A stretch of 64,000 bases of DNA, taken from the NCBI GenBank assembly GCA_008973525.1, contig WACJ01000182.1:310001-374000 (forward strand). The letters run 5' to 3'. The notes beneath the pieces were generated by a model. The model was not told where the DNA came from, made no database searches, and saw only the letters and a program-made list of their open reading frames with translations. Below, in pieces: positions 44,124 to 56,559 of this stretch. How positions within the stretch are numbered: the first letter of the stretch is position 1; the number at the start of each line of letters is the position of its first letter. The position numbers and the translations under genes were made by a program. Source of the stretch: Stenopsyche tienmushanensis. Its lineage: Eukaryota; Arthropoda; Insecta; Trichoptera; Stenopsychidae.

Positions 44124-45548
44124 TTCATTATGGTTTATTCAAAAAATAATGCTTTATAAAGATCGATCAAATCATGTCCAGCAATTGATTATCTTCAATG
44201 CTAACCATTTTCTACGAATTTCTTATATTCCCTGATACATGATATGGTAATTCTTTCTTTCTTAATCGCGATACCATTATTCCATTTTCTCAAGCAATAT
44301 TTTCAGAAAATCCACAATGGAAAGCAATACAATTTAATACATCGTTGCACTATTAGCATTAACCTCGATACGTTAACCGTGTAATTGGTTTGACATTTAG
44401 AATACCACCGTTCAAAACATTGCTTTGCTAAATCAGCTCGGTCTAAATTTTGGCCCACGAACCTACGTAAGTTGACGTATTTGGTTCACTGATATATCAT
44501 TCAAACTTTATTACTATTTTCAATGAAGGTAATTGCTAATGCTAGATAGTTTTGATATTTCGCTGAAATATTTATTTGCGCAAACTATCCAAGCTGATGC
44601 ATTTAAGTTGCATGGCTTCCTGCCGTTTATATTTAGACGACAACCATTTTGCCATGTGGCGAAATGTATGTATCTTTAAGATTTGCGCTAAAATGGAGTA
44701 TTAAGGGACCACTTGAGTCGCTGCATGACTTTAAGTGATGCTGCTAAAAGGGAAGATAATAATTGCCTATGCATAATGGATGTTCTTCTCGTTGGCGTTG
44801 GAAACAAAGATCAGCAGAATCTTCACGTCCCGATGAAAGCCACTGGATGGCTCGAGGAACGCATTTCAGATTTGCATTTTTTCAAAAGCCCGCTTATTTT
44901 CGAAGCATTATTCACCACCATTAAAGAAGATGAATTTGCCGTATACTTGAGATAATGTGTATGCTCTCTTTGTTTACCCCTGTGGCTCTGGGTAATACTT
45001 CATTCGCGACACATGCAGTAGAAAGCGTCATGATATATTTGCTTACGACAATAGAGGTACTTACTTAATGAGTAAACTTATGTAATAAATCAAGAAATTG
45101 CCTGAGTATTATTTCATATGTGATTATTTTACAATGCATAATATTTGCACAGCAAGATTAGGTCGATAGAATATCAGCTTGATGTAAAGGTTTTAACGTA
45201 CATATTTTATTTGAAGAAAACGTAAACATTTAAACCTCTCCGAATCGATTTACATAAGAACACCTTACATGAAACTACTATTGAAAAATTAAAATTGCAG
45301 TGATGCAAACATATTTATATGCGACTACAATAACTAGAGCATTTGCAATACATACAATAGACATGTAATTGAAATTTTACAAAATTAAAGATTAAAAAAT
45401 TGAATTTGAAGATATAATCCGCTAGCTGAATAATTTGTAATACCTAACAATATTAAATGAATATACATAATTAATTTTGATTTATGATAAATCCCTGTTC
45501 CTTTCCCGATACCACTTTATGCCACCAAAAGACATCTCATGAACACAA
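44124..45548. other. Unique AT-rich sequence, no gene recognised
   Basis: An 80-codon frame at 44713-44955 is unrecognised. No repeats or RNA genes seen. Confidence 0.35.
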
Positions 45549-45550
45549 TA

Positions 45551-46292
45551 CACTCAAACTTTTTTTGTGCGATTTTTTTTTATGCGATTTCAAAGTTTGA
45601 GTATTGAGACATTTTGGATAAATTGAAAACAAATCATCAACACCAACCGAAATTTGGAAGAAAATTACAATTTTGGAGTGTTTAAATCATGTTGCATTTG
45701 ATATCGCTGAATTACAATCACACACATTATTCTAGAATCTAGAATTTTTTAAAAATCGATTTAATTTTTTTTTGCATTATTTCAAAGTTTAAGCCTTTAA
45801 AAATATATTCTCTAAAGGAATTTCTAAAACTCCAATTACTTATGGAGTTATAGCTACTTTGGTGATGCGGCAACTAAACTAATCCTATCATTTTTCGAAA
45901 CTACTTTTTTCAACATGGTTGACATGATATCTCAAGTTCTAGTTAATCAATTTACTTCAAATTAGGTACGAAACTTTTTATTATAATTTTCTATTGTTCC
46001 TACCTGATTTAGGTCAAAATTTAATTTTTAACGGTTTTAACTATCGAAAATCGCAACGAAAATTATCATACAGCGATGATAGTTTGTAACTAAATAATAA
46101 TTATTTCTTCAGTGTATACTTTATTGTTTTCCTGATTTTTCATTAATTTTTTGTGCATTTTGGATATATATTATATAGCTCTTTCAAAGTTATGCGGTTT
46201 TAAAAATCCATGGAACGCATCTTCACTTTTTTTTATGTAGGTCATAGCTTTTTTTGTGCGGAACGCATCTACCGCACAAAAAAGGGCATAAA
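45551..46292 (+). mobile_element. T1 element, near complete length but decayed
   Basis: TA at 45549-45550 precedes CACTCAAACTTTTTTTGTGC. The interior carries the C-terminal coding remnant TEIWKKITILECLNHVAFDI at about 45640-45705, the inner block GTTGACATGATATCTCAAGT, the ATCGCAACGAAAATTATCAT block and the 3' subterminal motifs. The right terminal repeat is worn (CGCACAAAAAAGGGCATAAA) so the end is approximate. The acidic-tail codons are deleted in this copy. Confidence 0.7.
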
Positions 46293-46552
46293 TACCGCAT
46301 AAATCTGTAAGGATGCGAAGAAAAAAATTATTCGTCAAATCATTTTAAAATGATAAGACAGCGTTTGTGATTTTTTTCACAGTAATAAAATTGAGCTCAA
46401 CGATCTATTTTATATAGCATATTGTAGTATCAGTATCATTTTATACACCTGTGATACCTTCGTTTAATACCGATGGTTCATATGCTGTATCATTAGCCAT
46501 TATAGTGTTGAACAATATATTATTTTAAGTTATGCAGTTCATGCTTTTCCGA

Positions 46553-46969
46553 TTCCGGTTTGTTTTTATGCGGATATTTTTAATGCGAATTTGAAGTTAT
46601 GCGATTTTCAAAAATAATTGAACCCATCCTTCATTTTAGAGAGCAAAGTATTCATAGAGAACAAAGCTTTTTTTATGCGAATGCGCATAAAAAAAATCTA
46701 AAATTAACATTGGTGCAAGTTACCACCGTCAAAGTGTGAGTGTGTATAGAGCGATGGACGAACGGAATTGTTTGTAAATCTGTATCATATTAAACTTTTT
46801 GTATGCGATTTTTGGTACATTCTATCAGATTGATTTGAAGTTATGCGGTTTTTAAAAATAATGGAACCTATCCCTCAGTTTTCTATGTTGTTCCAGATTT
46901 TTTTATTCAATTTTTTTTATATGCGACTCCCCGTGGAATATATCTATCGCATAAAAACAGACCCAAGTG
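46553..46969 (+). mobile_element. T2 element
   Basis: Left end GGTTTGTTTTTATGCGGATA is worn. The right end, inverted, CACTTGGGTCTGTTTTTATG, is identical to that of the 35-kb copy and is followed by TA at 46970-46971. Shared inner words are TTTATGCGAATGCGCATAA, AATCTAAAATTAACATTGG and ATGCGACTCCCCGTGGAATA. Confidence 0.7.
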
Positions 46970-46974
46970 TATAC

Positions 46975-48354
46975 TTATTCAAATCGAAAGAAAGTTATCT
47001 AAGTGACTTAAAAAATCGTGTAATAATCCATGTAAAAATTCTGATTAGATTCTGTTTTCTGTTGAATATTTTTCGAAAATTATTTTAAATACATAAATAA
47101 TTCTAAAGACTTTACCAGCGTTTGCCCAGGTTATTATTTTAACTCGAACAGTTTAATTCTTCACACATACACATATATATTTTTTGCTATATAAAAGCTA
47201 TTATGAAACTCCTCAAGCGAGAAGATGAAATGAGCATATTATGGCAAAATCGATGTCTTAAGAATAAATTAGCTATTAATAGTTGAGCTATATCATTTTT
47301 TTTTGTATGAGGTTTGTTTTCTTTTGGTAAAATTTATAAACCGTAAATTATCAGCGAAGCTGACGTTAATGTCTGTTTACAGCGACGCTATTTCAGCCGT
47401 CAAAAAATCCAACATTTTAAATGTTTTTTCTTCTTCTTTCAGGGACCGCATCCCAAAAAAGAACGATTCCATAAGAAAAAGCACAACAGAATATTTATGG
47501 ACCTGTTAAAAATAAAGCCAATTTATTCAACATGCGTTTTTTTGTTCGAATCTCTATACGGTTGCATATTGACAGATGCGCTATCAATGAGACCGAATTT
47601 ACATAATAAATATTGACCTATCTGGAATTTTCTAATGCATTTCAAGCGTTCGATCCGCCCGTGCCAAGACTGATTTTGTGTGTATCTTCTCGGCTGAAAA
47701 CGTTAACATCGCCGCTTCAATCAAAGAAAATAATTAAGTTCAGAGGTTTGCGAAACGATGCGTCATTTTGGCAATTTAAGTTGGGCAATTTATTTAGACC
47801 AATTACTGTGTCATAAACAGAAGTCGCCGTTCGCAGATTCAGTGAAAACAGTCAATTAATAAAACGTATGAAAAGAAATTGCGGCCCGAGAAGATCGCTC
47901 AGACGTATTTATTTTTAAGTGATTCCATGACTTTGAAGAAATGTTTCAATTTCATCGGAATAAATTGGCTATAATAGAATGATATAATCATTTTACGTAC
48001 AGAGAGTTTGAAAATAGATTCAGGCGACCGAGCTCAATTTTATAAACACGGCTTATAACGAGCTCATGGTTTTTTATGTTTACATTCCAAAATCGATCAT
48101 ATTATGTCGTATAATTTGATAATAATGCATTTTATACGCATAAAAAAAGGATCTACTTAAATATTTAAGGGTGTGTTTTTTGAAGGCTTGTCTTGTCCTT
48201 AAATTGGCTAGTCTTTTGTATTACGAATTTTAGTTGTAATGTCTTATATCAACATAAAGTTGGAAAAAATGTTAAAAATCCTCATTAATAAGCATTTTTG
48301 CCAAATCAATATCATCGGCCCAATGATGCACTTAATTTCAGATATGCTCAATTT
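46975..48354. other. Unique AT-rich sequence, no gene recognised
   Basis: Short frames at 47303-47509 and 47613-47816 have no recognised domain. No element boundaries seen. Confidence 0.35.
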
Positions 48355-48545
48355 TTCATGATGGATGTCCTCAACCTGTTTGTTAGGATGATCGCGTATT
48401 TGCGAGCGAATTCCAGTTGATTCAGAAAGAGCACTCTTGTACGTTGAGCTCAAAGAGAGACAGAGACAGATAAAGCGTTACGCACTTCGATAAATATGCA
48501 TGGGAGACAGAGACGGACAGCTTCCTATATATCTGCCTCAAGTAA
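48355..48545 (-). mobile_element. piggyBac-like family C variant fragment, minus orientation
   Basis: Inverted copy of the 41.7-41.9 kb variant: GATGATCGCGTATTTGCGAG, then CGAATTCCAGTTGATTCAG, AAAGAGCACTCTTGTACGTT, a GAGAGACAGAGACAGATAAA tract and GGGAGACAGAGACGGACAGC. The end with TIR is missing on the left part. Confidence 0.6.
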
Positions 48546-49255
48546 TTAAGGGTGCACTTTCTCGAAACGTCCAGGTTATATGAATATTCTTCTCTACTTA
48601 AATTGCTTACAAAATATCACTTTGTAGTATGAAAGAACGAACTGATTACTAACTGTTTCCGTGTATTTTTTTTATGTTTTTACAAAAAAAAAATGTATCT
48701 GGACTATGTTACAGAACAGAAGTTTTTTAAATTCTCATAAACAGTTGCTCACTTGACATGTTGTCACTTTAGTTACAATTACAATTGCAATAAAATAAAA
48801 CTGTATATTATAATGTCCAAGACATTGTAATTATTATCAGGGTGTCAAATAAGATATATTAGAAGCGTTTTCTCACAATTTGCTCGTTATAACTGGGTTT
48901 ATGTTTCAGTATTTAAATATGTTGCCGTTAAATATGGAGATCATGCAAAAATACCGTCGAAAAATCTGTAACGGTTACAAATTGGCACAAAGAAAAGAAG
49001 CACCATTGGACCAAATATTTGTTTTAAAAGAAGACAAAGTCTAATGGAGAAAACTGCACACATTAAAGAGTGATTTGGCATTGAATGCTCTTTAGCTATT
49101 ATGTAGCTCTGTAAATTCTTTATTCGCAAATTTAAGATTATAATATTTGAGCTTTATTCATATGAGACATGATAGCACTTTTGGAATTATTTGATCTTCA
49201 TAAATTGATTAAGCACAGTGATTAAATTATATGATAATGAGATTATTCATACTAT
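48546..49255. other. Unique AT-rich sequence, no gene recognised
   Basis: Nothing recognisable. Confidence 0.35.
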
Positions 49256-49825
49256 AATTTCGGGATTGAATAAGTCCCGGGATCTAATGTGATCATCAAT
49301 GTGATTGATAAAATTCCTATCTGCTGAGACCCGGACTAAAACTCGCAAAATTCCCGATTTCCCGACAAATTATTTATTTCCGTCGCTGCAGATGAATGCT
49401 TATATACTATAATACTTTGATGTGATTCGTAATTATATTATGGAGGAATACAAAAATTCTGAGCCCCGTATCTATTATATTTCATATCGATATTCTCATT
49501 ATTAGAGTCAAGGTGTAGTAAATACATCACCGGTAGGGAAAGGTTAATATAGCAATTTGAAAAACATGTACTGTATATATGTATAGATAAGACAGTTGTT
49601 GTGCCTAGGCCTTGCCTAAGCTCGCTAATTAGTAGTTACGCCACTGTTTCCATACGTTCAGATTTTGGCGAGAATTTCTCGATTTAGTAGTCTTCAACAT
49701 GCTGGTGAGGTGTACGATTTTTGTAAGGTAAAAATTTCATTCCCGAATTTTTCCGGATTACGTTTACTAAATCCGGGATTCATGATCACCTAAATCTTTC
49801 CGGGATCCCGGGATTGGATTCCCTA
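49256..49825 (-). mobile_element. hAT-A copy, minus orientation, 5' end intact
   Basis: Inverted, it begins TAGGGAATCCAATCCCGGGA at 49825 and runs through TCCGGGATTTAGTAAACGTA, AAATCGTACACCTCACCAGC, the CCTTTCCCTACCGGTGATGT block and CTGCAGCGACGGAAATAAAT. The distal part ends in worn CCCGGGAC/CCCGAAAT motifs near 49260 without a clear terminal repeat. The 8 bases after the end are CGCAGGAT; the matching duplication was not found. Confidence 0.75.
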
Positions 49826-50963
49826 CGCAGGATGATGGCTTCATTGATGCGCCACCATTCATAAATTAAAATTAGCATTGCTTGGAATAATATTTTTGAG
49901 CTTATTGTGTTTGATGTATGAAAGAATGGTCGACAATCAGTCTAGCATGTTATTGATCCTTCCTTATAAGGCTGTATTTTTCTCTTAAACTTGTTATGTA
50001 CATGTCTTTTATCGACTATTTGATCAGTTGTCGAGTTGATGCATAAGCCAAACAATTGTTATCAGTCATATTTAACTACTTGATTTTTATTAATTCAAGT
50101 ACGTGTACGCAATGTTCGTTCTTAAATATAGACCACGTTATGTCATGCCGAGGACGTTTTAATTGAACCATGCAATATTCATTATTTCCTTCGGACGAAA
50201 AACATCCATTTGCCATGGTTATTGTTAGAATGTGATGATGTAAATTTTCTTATGTAAGAATCATAACAATTTTGATGGCCTTTTGAAAATAATTTAGTAC
50301 ATAAATTATTAGAAAAACAATACACATGACACGCCATGCGGATGTCCTTCGAGCATAATATGTAAGAAATATGACATTTTCACCGTCGTTTGTCATTCAT
50401 AAATAATGTAAAAATTATATATTTACGACACTTGACGTAAAAAATTACGTTTGTATACATCCGATTGTAATTTAAATGAGTTTGATGGTAATTTGGTATG
50501 TTTTACATTGTGTGTCATTTCTTTTCCGGGTGAATTGATCGAATCCAACCTTCCTAAAATCAATAATAACATAATTTTATCGGGCCTATTTATTCGCTGG
50601 ATGATTCACCGACATGATTTTTACTGTCAGAAATTTAGGTTACATAAAATGTTGGTTACAGCCGAATATAATTCTAAGCAAACGCGAGTCAAATGCTGTC
50701 GATGACATACTGTACATACAGCTGTTATTGTGACAACAATGGACGTTTATCTTTCCACATACTCAAATATTATTTGACGATAAGGAATATATTCCATATT
50801 TTATGGCCTTATGTAACTATTGTTCATGTGTGCATAAATAAACATATCTGTTCGAACGAATCTCGAAAACAATGACATAAAATCTCCGTTGGTTTCGTTT
50901 GAAATGTAGCCTCATCTTGGACTTGCCCCAATATATTCAAAATATTGGATTGCATTTTTATAG
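49826..50963. other. Unique AT-rich sequence, no gene recognised
   Basis: An 84-codon frame at 50451-50705 and a 60-codon frame at 50693-50875 overlap by a few bases but have no known domain. Confidence 0.35.
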
Positions 50964-51394
50964 CCCTTTGAATAAGGAGCTAATTTAAAATCATCATAAA
51001 TTTAGACACTATATTTGCTTGTCCGCCACTTATTGTCGTACAAATCCAATTATCTGTCAGGACTACCGCAGCGTGTATGAAGCTTGTATTTAAATAAATA
51101 AAAACTGTCAATAACACACAATATTCAATCATTTCTACAAGTAAACATAAACAATCCACTTGAAATCGATTAATTATATCGTTCACATATCATTATTGGT
51201 TGATAAATTTGGGTTAACGATCTATGCAATCGTATGATGTACATAGGATACTCTCTCCGTCTCTGTTTCTTTCCAAACTCAACGTGCAAGACCATCTCTG
51301 TCTCTGTTGTTTGTCTGCGAACTCAACATGTAAGATTTATATTTATGAGTCACAGGAATTCGGCCACAACATTGTGTCTTACCTCTTTGAGGGG
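50964..51394 (+). mobile_element. piggyBac-like MITE (family C)
   Basis: CCCTTTGAATAAGGAGC at the left and CTTACCTCTTTGAGGGG at the right, with TTAA at 51395-51398; the left TTAA has decayed to ATAG. Landmarks CTGTCAGGACTACCGCAGC, ATAAATTTGGGTTAACGATC and GATACTCTCTCCGTCTCTG are in place. Confidence 0.75.
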
Positions 51395-51423
51395 TTAATA
51401 GAACATTACTGGATTGACCTATG

Positions 51424-51960
51424 TTATCAGAAAGAGCATTCTCACATGTTGGTTTCAAAGAGAGACAGAGACGGAGAGTGTCTTGCGTACGTCGTACGAT
51501 TATATAGCTTGTTAACCCAAATTTATCGATTAATAATGATATGTGAATTATTTAATGAATCGATTACAAATATATTTCAAGCGTATTGTTCATGTTTAGG
51601 CGAAGAAATGACAGAATATATTGTGCTATCAACAGTGTTTATTTATTCTCTGTATGTGTATACACTCTCTCCGTCTCTGTCTCTCTTAGGCCCGATCCAC
51701 ACTATGGTGCCAGTAACGGTTCGATCTCGCTCCGATCTCGGTCCGACCAAATATTCTTACACAAGAAACAATCAGAGTATTCACACTATCGGATCGTTCC
51801 AATCCCGTTTTTTGTATGAGAATATTTGACCGGACCGGGACCGAGAGCGAGATCGAACCGTTACCGGCAGCATAGTGTGGATCGGGCCTTAACGTGTAAG
51901 AATGTTCTTTCTGAATCACTAGAATTCGATCGCAAATACGCAACTGAACTCCTCAAAAGG
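51424..51960. mobile_element. piggyBac-like family C foldback copy carrying a Harbinger-like insert
   Basis: The left part (51424-51655) is inverted family C sequence: ATCAGAAAGAGCATTCTCAC, a GAGAGACAGAGACGGAGAG tract, TAACCCAAATTTATCG and ATCAACAGTGTTTATTTATT. From 51660 the family reads forward again: ACTCTCTCCGTCTCTGTCTC, then, after the insert, GTGTAAGAATGTTCTTTCTG and GAATCACTAGAATTCGATCG, ending CCTCAAAAGG next to TTAA (51961-51964). The copy is thus a large inverted repeat. The 201-codon frame through this region is an artefact of joining these pieces. Confidence 0.65.
51689..51888. mobile_element. Harbinger-like MITE (200 bp) with TTA duplication
   Basis: GGCCCGATCCACACTATGGT and the inverted GGCCCGATCCACACTATGCT are the ends. 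The inverted repeats continue through GTAACGGTTCGATCTCGCTC with few mismatches, so they span about 45 bases. TTA flanks both sides (51686-51688 and 51889-51891), the 3-bp TWA target typical of PIF/Harbinger elements, whose ends also commonly start GG. The near-identity of the two ends indicates a fairly recent insertion relative to its host MITE. It has no coding capacity. Confidence 0.8.
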
Positions 51961-51964
51961 TTAA

Positions 51965-54362
51965 CAGATAGTTCAATAATATGTTAAGGATTTTAATATT
52001 TTTTTATTGCTCATGAAGCAAATAATACATTTTGTAATATTTAATAATACGTTAAATATATTCTGCATTTGTCCAAACGAACTACATTATGACTGAACCA
52101 TCTAAGGTAACAGGAGAATTCAAAAGATTTAAAAAACCGTATATTAACACAATAATGACAGATGATACAACATTTGGATCATATAAGGCCGGATAATTTT
52201 TACAGCCGATAGCACAGCATGTGTGTCATACTTTCATCAATATTTACGTTCAAGATCAACAGAGTATCCTCGATAATCTTGATTTTCTTGAGGAAAGAGC
52301 TTGTCGTTGAAATTCCACAACCTGGTCTTTATAAACACAATAACATAAATTTTCTATGAAAATGTTTCTTCGATCCAAAAGCCACCATGAACCGTTAGAA
52401 CAATCCACTTGAAAAATGACAAAATGAAAGACACGGCATCTAGAAAATTGCGTTTATGATCATACTGACAATTTACTATATACAGAATCATTTAGGACAT
52501 CAATCATCAGTCAATCTCTAATCGAATTTTATATTTTTGTTATGATTTACAAAATAATGACATCTTAATGCCATTATTTTGTTGGAAAATTTCAGAGAAC
52601 ATTTTCTTTGCACAGGCCTTATCTTTTCAGCAAGCATTAGCACTTACTTTGCTGGCAAATATCGGTTATCTGTTAGCCTCGTGAAAAAACACATAGAGCA
52701 CCCTCATAACGCGTCTGCGTGCGTACGAACGACGTTAAATGGGGGCTTTATCACATGTATTATATGCTAAGTACATATATGGAAAGGTTACAAAATCGTC
52801 TTCGTAGTCTCTCTATCTAAGGTAGATTTATCTTAAATAGGCAATTTATAAACACGGTCGCCAGTTCGTCAGCAACGATCTAAAACAATAACCGCTCTCA
52901 ATGTCAAAACCTTTAAAGCGACAAACAAATAGCTATTCTTGCGACTAGCTCGTATAATCCGAGCAAAAAATTGTTTATCCGTTGAAAATTGCTTGGCAGA
53001 TGGGGAAAAATGAAAAAGTGTAGGCAATCAATACTAATTGCGATTATAAAAACTCGCCGTATCGATCCATTCAAACGATTAGATCATCCGATGGCAAACA
53101 ACCATTGATTTTCCAGTATGGGAGAACGCCAGAATTTATGTTAAATCCCTGCTGAATAATGCCATAAATAAACATACTGGAAAGCCATGGTTTCAGTCCT
53201 GTCTAGATTTAGCACGCTCGGCTTAAAAGGGATTTTTTCATATTAGCGAGCCTTAATTTATTGTTGTTGGCGTGCATTTTTTGAGACTAATGCAAACATA
53301 TTTTTATCGTGATCACATTATATCGCCAATGGATGGCGCTCTCGGTCGTTAATTTGTTATATTGACTCGAAAAAACTATATTGACCTGCTCAGTGATCTC
53401 GCTTTCTAATATGGTATATTTCGCTAGAATGCTTGGTATGGATTACGATATTAATTCTATGGACAAAGCCAGTTTCGCATAAATAATTACCAGATATTAA
53501 ACAATCGTTAGATAAACACATAGTGCAAATGTACTAGAGACAATTATTTTCCGAGAACTATGCACCTAGATATTATCGAACATACTTTATAGGTCCACAT
53601 CACCTGCTCGAATCACATTCCATTGCGAATCTAATTAATTGCTTCGACAATTTCTAACAATCTAATGCCTTAGCAATAATAGAAAATTTGGTATTTATTT
53701 AAAAAATTGTATGTATAATAATATTATTTCAACTCAAATTATACACTTGATCAACAGAGTGACGCTCTATCGATCTGTCATATCAAAGCTGAACGATTCA
53801 TCATGATGAACTTTAGTCAATAACTTTAATTTTAGTTTTAATGCCTAATTCCATAGGATCGATGGATAAAATGCAATTATAGCCAATTGAGATCTATTGC
53901 AAGTCAATAATGGTGAATAAATTGAAACAAGATCATATGACAGATGAGGAAAATAATTTATATCTTTCCAAGCAAATATTTATTAGCAAAAACTTAAAAT
54001 ATACATGTATTCAAATTGCATTAGTGATCTGGACAGGATTAATATTTGCAATATGGTGAAAATAATATTATCAACAATATAATTTACATCTTGCTAAATA
54101 TTTGCAAGCATAATTCTCGCATTTATTGTTTATCCACATCTATCGTTTAATTTTATTCGATCTCTTCAAAGATAAGTTATAGAAATATGAATTTTAACCA
54201 AGTGTTGATATAGCGAAAGAAATTTGAAAAATTGTACGTTTAGCTTGGTTTCTTGCTTTTGAAGAAGAAAATATTGAGTTGTTTAACACACTTTAGTCGG
54301 GTGCTAGCGCGTGAGAAGTTATCGTTGACTGCTGCGAAGCTGCTTAAGTCCATTTAATTCCT
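51965..54362. other. Unique AT-rich sequence, no gene recognised
   Basis: 2.4 kb without visible repeats or coding domains. The longest frame is 63 codons (52579-52770). Confidence 0.35.
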
Positions 54363-54658
54363 AGGTGACGCCTAGGGGCAGTAACTGTCTAATCTATGCA
54401 TACATATATACAGTACATATATGTTTTTCAAATGATTATATTAATCTTTCCCTACCGGTGATGTATTTACTACACCTCGACTCTAATAATGGGAATATCG
54501 ATATGAAATATAATAGATACGGGGTTCAGAATTTTTGTATTTCTCCGTAATATAATTACGAATCACATCACACATGTATTATAGTATTTAAGTATTCATC
54601 TTCAGCAACAAATATAAATAATTTGTCCGGAAATCGGGAATTTTGCGAGTTTAAGTCC
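54363..54658 (+). mobile_element. hAT-A internal fragment
   Basis: From AGGTGACGCCTAGGGGCAGT through CTTTCCCTACCGGTGATGTA, GGGAATATCGATATGAAATA and ATTTGTCCGGAAATCGGGAA it is collinear with 8255-8535. Both ends of the element are missing. Confidence 0.75.
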
Positions 54659-56505
54659 TTTTAGAAGTCCTGCAGAAGTTTAAAAAGTCATTAAATCAGT
54701 CTATGAAGATATATCACGAAATAAACTGTTGACCAGATCATAAAAAATCAACGATGTGGACCTTCGCATTTATACACCTATATTCTGGTACAAAAATCGT
54801 TTTTTAAAAATTATTTTTTTCATTTAAAAGAAGTTGTAAAAACATACCAAAATTCATCAAAAAAATTACTTTTCAATATTTTGAAACCAGCCTAACATAA
54901 AAACTAGTGCATACTTTATAGATTAAAATATCGTTTGTCAACCGAAAAAGACTTTTTTTCGATGATGGGTGTTTAAACAATGAAAGATTATTTCAATGTG
55001 AAAAAAATGTAAAGTGTGCCTAAAATATGAATAAATATCTGCTAAAAATTTCGCAGTTGTATGTTTATTCAATTCGTCAAAAAAATGTCGCCACACGGGA
55101 TGACCCCCTTAAACGCAAAACATGCCCCGACGAAAGTGTGTTAATATAATAGCGCATAGTCACCAACAATTGTTAAAATGTAATTTAAAGATAATGATAA
55201 TTTTGGTGTTCATTTATAGATCTTTTTCAATCCAAAATTCCTGATCAAATTCATAATCATTATCTAAATTGATCATTTGTGGAATGCCATGAGAAAGCAA
55301 TAAAAAGTCTTCTATGCAGATCGATTATATTCCATAATGAATGAACTTTAGAAATGATGTTTTAAATTATTTTATAGCACACCTAGGGTCGAATTGTTTT
55401 GTGAGATTCATCAAGTTACACCAAAGGGATGAAATATCTATTGGCAGGCTGAAAGACCCATATTCTGACAAAGGGCAAACATATCCACCGTACTCAATAA
55501 GATCAATTACTTTGAGCGAAAAATCTAAGGAGAAGTCAAATATTGACTTTTCATTACATAATAAATCTGCCAAGCGAAACCTTTTCGCTTCGCTTACGGC
55601 AATGGCCATGGAGAAAAACACCCCATACACATGCATATAAATGTATAAAATCACGCGTGTTCCAAACAATCGTAAAAAGAAGCTATAAAACCGATGACCG
55701 TGAGTAAACAAAACGCCTTCTTTTATATTCAACCATTTTAATAAACATAAAGCATAACAATGATACGCACACAGAAAGTATAAAAAGGCGAGTTGTTTGG
55801 CTCACGAAAGGAGCGGTCGCTTTTCTATGTTGACAATTCTCTTCCACCTCGCGTACTTTCTATTTTTGTGCCGTAAATCATTCGGGTAAACATCCACATC
55901 AAACATTCATAAAGGATTTTATTGCTTCTTCTTATCTCATTATCACGCCATCCTCGTGAATCCACAGCCTCCATTCAATTTGGCGCGACCAACTCTCCAG
56001 CCATCGAACTGCTCCTACTCGCGCGCGCCAAGCGACGAAGACAAACCATAAATCACAGCTTTAATGGCGTCGATTGATTCGTTAAAAAATGACCTCTGAT
56101 CGGAACATATCACTCTATTATGCTATCGGACAAAAAAGAATCGATTAAGCGTACTGTTCTTCAATAGGTCAAGGTGTCGCTAGGCGCTGTCGAAGTTGCT
56201 GTAAAATACAGCCCGACTAATCTTATATACACGTTAGGCCTATTAATGAATGACTTTTTTTCGGAGCGATCATCAAAGATCTATCAATCATGATCCTATG
56301 ATTAAATTGTGTAATTTAGATACTTTTGTACGCCTTCTTTGTAAGAAGTACGATTGTGACCTTATTTCAATAGCGCTTCATACTTGACAGGCCCACGAAT
56401 TGAAGATAAAATCCAATCACCAGACAAAAAACTAGTTAGCATTACAAAATTCGCTGGAAGAATTTAGCAGATCCTATTAAAGTAAAAACTCAGGTATATA
56501 TTGAC
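54659..56505. other. Unique sequence, no gene recognised
   Basis: Overlapping frames of 99 (plus) and 121 (minus) codons at 55341-55732 cover the same DNA and neither is recognisable. GTATAAAAAGGCG at 55778 is TATA-like, upstream of a locally GC-richer stretch (55790-56060), but no initiator or following exon supports a promoter. Confidence 0.35.
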
Positions 56506-56559
56506 AATTGGCAGATTATTCCAATCAGCAGACTTATAATAATGGATTCATCAAATCAC

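Noticed and set aside
50037..50060. GAGTTGATGCATAAGCC as a second mariner end
   Set aside because: Only about 12 matching bases, no TA-flanked start and no partner end.
51224..51829. The longest open frame in the window, 201 codons
   Set aside because: It runs across two piggyBac-like MITE copies and into the Harbinger-like insert, with no domain.
55341..55732. Overlapping 99- and 121-codon frames on opposite strands
   Set aside because: Mutually exclusive, neither recognisable; likely a locally stop-poor stretch.
55778..55830. TATA-like GTATAAAAAGGCG as a gene promoter
   Set aside because: TATA-like words are frequent in AT-rich DNA, and no initiator, exon or downstream gene is visible.
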